DNA of 64,000 nucleotides, from assembly GCF_030823405.1 (NCBI RefSeq), contig NZ_JAUSXC010000001.1, positions 1,905,001 through 1,969,000 on the forward strand, given 5' to 3'. The stretch is from Chryseobacterium ginsenosidimutans (lineage in GTDB: Bacteria; Bacteroidota; Bacteroidia; Flavobacteriales; Weeksellaceae). Shown here one piece after another: positions 61,376-64,000 of the stretch (positions within the stretch are counted from its first letter, which is position 1; every line of letters begins with the position of its first letter). Position numbers and translations under genes: made by a program. The notes under the pieces were generated by a model. It ran no database searches, was not told where the DNA came from, and worked only from the letters and a program-made list of their open reading frames with translations.

Positions 61376-62490
61376 TTAATTATGATGTTCTAAAATTTTA
61401 AGTTGATGTGCATTTATTTTACTGTCGACTATTTTATCAACATATTCAGAATTCATTGCACGCAAAACAGCCATGTAGTTCATGCTGAAATCAACAGGAT
61501 CTCCTACCTTATAGTCATCATTGTTATCCCCAAGATCCAGGATCATCATATCAGAACTGGCTCCTATAATTTCAATTCCTGAAGAAATGGGTTCTATATG
61601 TTTCGGATCAATATCCAAACGCCAACATCAACAATTGCCCGTACAGATGTTTTGCCTTTGTCTTTTTCATCATACGAAGGTGTTTCACCGGTAAGATTGG
61701 TTCCTGCATCTCCTTCGGGGACCATCGGCTTCTCTACAATCTCAATGATTTCGGCAGTAAGTTTAAAGACGTCCTGATACATCTCTTTAATAATTGAATC
61801 ATTATAAACATCAGTGCCAAAAAACAGTGTTTCGCCAATTCTGAAATGATTGATGCCTTCGGGCACTTTATTTTCAAAAATCAAAGGAATCGTCACTGAT
61901 GATCCTGCCGATAAAAAAGGAATCGTGCTATGATATGATTCTTCGATGATTTCTTTAAACCGCTTCAGTTTTGCCAGTTTTTTCTCATCCGGAAGTATTC
62001 CGTTTAGGCAGTTTAGATTTGTTCCGATACCTACGATTTCAATGTTCGATAGTTGAACTACTTCACCATAAAAAGAGGAGAGATCGTTTACCATAATACC
62101 TTCTCTGAGTTCTCCCATTTCCACCATAATAACAATTTTATGCACTTTATTTTGCCTGCAGGCTTCATCAGAAAGTGCCTTAATGGTATCTAATTCTGTA
62201 TTAAAACTTACATCTGCATATTTCACGATACTTCTGGCAAGTCTTTTCACAGGGGGCTTAATGTACATGGTCTGTGTTTTTGGAGACAGTTCTTTGATGT
62301 GGCGTAAATTCGTTAAACGCGAATCGCAGACGTCTTTATCGGACATGTCTAACAGACATTGTAGAAATTTTTCGTTTCCACATAGCAACTTGGTCACTAC
62401 AGCCCATTTGATGCCATTTTTATCAAAAAGTTGATTGAGATAATTGTAGTTGTGAAGTAATTTGGAGGTATTTAAAGTAATATGTGACAT
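61376..62490 (-). pseudogene. Ornithine/alanine racemase-like PLP enzyme, frameshifted
   Basis: Two frames cover one fold-type III racemase. Residues 1-290 (62490 down to about 61622) hold the PLP motif WAVVTK34LLCG and the substrate-barrel blocks (GIGTNLNCLNG, GSSVTIPL, FRIGETLFFGTDVY); the C-terminal part continues in another frame (LDIDPKHIEPISSGIEIIGASSDMMILDLGDNNDDYKVGDPVDF). The joint is at a T-run near 61616-61620: one T inserted would read VGVLDIDPKH and join the frames. It is either a true inactivating deletion or a homopolymer sequencing error. It is 2 bases from the GNAT gene, in one operon with it. Confidence 0.85.
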
Positions 62491-62491
62491 A

Positions 62492-62938
62492 TTATTTTTT
62501 TAATCGCATTTCAAGATATTTACTGGCAAACCCCAGTTTTTTGTATAAATGTATTGCCGGATTTTCCGGTTCACAATGAAGGGCAATATCTCCCTGTGAA
62601 GAATCAATAGCTTGTTGCATAAGGTTTTTACCTATTCCTTTACCACGCACATTTTTATCGGTAGCAATATAAACGAGTATGTTTTCAGGAATATATCCGC
62701 CCATTCCGGTTTTATTAATGACAACCGCACCCACCAGTTGATCGGTCCTTTCATCTCTTGCTGTAATGATAATACCTCCCGGTTTGTTTTCAAATCCTAA
62801 GGCATAGTTTACGGCATTAGCAATATCGTCTTCCGAATCGCCATATTGTTCCAAATGTTCGAAAAGAAATTGAACAATTTCCTTTTTCTGATTGGTATTC
62901 GTTCTATTTTCATCTGAATATTTTTGTAGTGTTATCAT
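62492..62938 (-). CDS. GNAT-family N-acetyltransferase
   Basis: A 148-residue acetyltransferase with motif A VYIATDKNVRGKGIGKNLMQQAI and motif B LHCEPENPAIHLYKKLGFASKYLEMRL. The start at 62938 (MITLQKYSD) lies 10 bases after the usp stop; an earlier in-frame start would overlap that gene. Substrate unknown; neighbours (racemase-like gene downstream) suggest an amino-acid substrate, as inference. Confidence 0.87.
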   Translation of the reverse strand: MITLQKYSDENRTNTNQKKEIVQFLFEHLEQYGDSEDDIANAVNYALGFENKPGGIIITARDERTDQLVGAVVINKTGMGGYIPENILVYIATDKNVRGKGIGKNLMQQAIDSSQGDIALHCEPENPAIHLYKKLGFASKYLEMRLKK

Positions 62939-62948
62939 AAGTTTTGTG

Positions 62949-63857
62949 CTATCCCGGACATGGCATTGTAATATCAAAACCAACGTTGTCGTCTGAATTG
63001 TTATTACTTTTTGTTCTCCTGTTTTTAAGAAAAAATAAAGGAATATCGGTATGGTTAATAATCTGTTTGAAAAAATTTTCTAAGAAAAAAGATTTCCAGC
63101 CATCTTCATCTTTATAATTAAGAATAATAATATCTGCATTGTCATCCTGAGACAATTTTGAAATCTGAGTTGCTTTGTCACGAGTCAATAAAAACCGTGA
63201 GTCATATTCTTGTGCCTTTATCGAAAGACTTGTTCTTACACTTTGGTAAGCTTCTTTAATTTTAAATAAATCTTCTTCAGTACTTATCCCCAGAAGACTT
63301 ATAACTCCTTTGTTTTTCTTAGCGATTGCCACCGAAAGATCAATCTTATCTGCTAAATCTTCCAAAACTCTTACAGGAACCAGTATTTTTTCAAATGAAT
63401 ATTTACTGCAATTTTCCGGTACTAATAAAACTGAACAATCTGCTCCTGTCAAAATCTGATAAGATAATGAACCTAAAATTAATTGGGCAAAGTTTTGTTT
63501 TCCTGAGGTTCCACAAATAACAAGATCTACCGATTCGGAATCAATAACAGTATTAATCCCATGAATCAGGGTATCGTTTTTAATTATTATTTTAAATTCC
63601 GGAACAGGATATTCTTCCTTTAAAGATGTTTCAAGCTTTTTTAATGCCTGATCTGCTTTATTATAATTTTCATTAATTGTTTCGGCACCGATTACCTGTT
63701 TACCGGTTCGGTCGATCACCGAATGATTGGTAATATTATGAAATAATATAATTTTTGCTTTGTGGCGCGTGCCCATATGTGCAGCCATTTTAACTGCATT
63801 AAGCGATTTCTCGGTAAAATCGACGCCTACTAAAATTGTACTGATTAAATTTTGCAT
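62949..63857 (-). CDS. Universal stress protein, two UspA domains
   Basis: A 302-residue cytosolic protein of two UspA repeats. The first (residues 1-145) has the full nucleotide-binding run GTSGKQNFAQLILGSLSYQIL and SVLLVP; the second (150-285) is more diverged (ILVPVRVLEDLADKIDLSVAIAKK, DIIILNYK). It heads the usp-GNAT-racemase group on the minus strand. No T-N-A start is lacking; the ATG at 63857 gives MQNLISTILVGVDFTEKS. Confidence 0.9.
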   Translation of the reverse strand: MQNLISTILVGVDFTEKSLNAVKMAAHMGTRHKAKIILFHNITNHSVIDRTGKQVIGAETINENYNKADQALKKLETSLKEEYPVPEFKIIIKNDTLIHGINTVIDSESVDLVICGTSGKQNFAQLILGSLSYQILTGADCSVLLVPENCSKYSFEKILVPVRVLEDLADKIDLSVAIAKKNKGVISLLGISTEEDLFKIKEAYQSVRTSLSIKAQEYDSRFLLTRDKATQISKLSQDDNADIIILNYKDEDGWKSFFLENFFKQIINHTDIPLFFLKNRRTKSNNNSDDNVGFDITMPCPG

Positions 63858-64000
63858 CTGGTTAATGAATATTTATTCAAGGTTCATATACCAAATTTAA
63901 AAAGAAGGGATTTTAATGTATGTTAAGAATGAATTCAATTATGGTATATTTTATCTTTTTATAAGATTGATAATAGTGAACTCATTAGAAAAAGATAAAA

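Overview
The window looks like a Bacteroidota genome, most likely a flavobacterium of the Chryseobacterium/Elizabethkingia group. The DNA is AT-rich, the transfer genes are the TraE/F/G/J/K/M/N set seen only in Bacteroidota conjugative transposons, several promoters carry a TAnnTTTG box, and small families typical of the phylum (DUF6428, DUF6660) are present. The species is an inference; no rRNA is present to test it.

Layout. (1) 1-14989 is a metal and metalloid resistance block. Two related arsenic operons lie in tandem on the minus strand. The first has arsR, a DUF6428 gene, an arsenate reductase-like phosphatase and an acr3 cut by the window edge. The second has arsR, DUF6428, an arsN1-like acetyltransferase, a metallophosphoesterase, a gcvH-like gene and acr3. 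Both arsR genes share an identical upstream operator-like site. A plus-strand efflux set follows: DUF6660, a CzcA-TolC fusion, a CzcB-type adaptor and a Zn/Cd-type P-type ATPase. (2) 15447-16934 holds two small surface or lipoprotein genes. (3) 16996-37270 is the conjugation module: accessory RHH protein, MOBP relaxase, ParA, TraE, TraF, TraG, a cluster of four VirB5-like genes, TraJ, TraK, TraL-like, TraM, TraN, the VirD4-type coupling protein, an M23 peptidase and ICE-specific proteins, ending in a terminator. (4) 37348-43220 carries a lipoprotein and a 1731-residue DNA methylase-helicase resembling DarB-type antirestriction proteins. (5) 43289-57648 is a defence island with three modules: a Hsp90/sacsin-like ATPase with an AlbA-TIR protein, a three-gene ABC-3C system (SMEK protein, small wHTH-like middle component, DUF2326 ABC ATPase), and a 2150-residue AVAST-like STAND NTPase with an overlapping small partner. 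(6) At 57901-57920 there is a 20-bp piece matching the 3' end of a tRNA, followed by a terminator, which I read as the right attachment site of an integrative conjugative element (ICE). (7) 58071-63857 looks like ordinary chromosome: YjbR, SDR, two AraC regulators, a frameshifted ornithine/alanine racemase-like gene, GNAT and a universal stress protein.

How it works together. Transfer genes, cargo (metal resistance), a possible antirestriction protein and a defence island at the end of the element form a typical large ICE. The integrase and left end are not in the window.

The most unusual features are a DnaJ-type J-domain with an intact HPD motif nested inside the VirB4-like TraG ATPase, a Hsp90-like ATPase paired with a Schlafen-type AlbA/TIR protein, and four consecutive transfer proteins that share a C-terminal signature. 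All functional statements rest on motifs read by eye; no database search was run.
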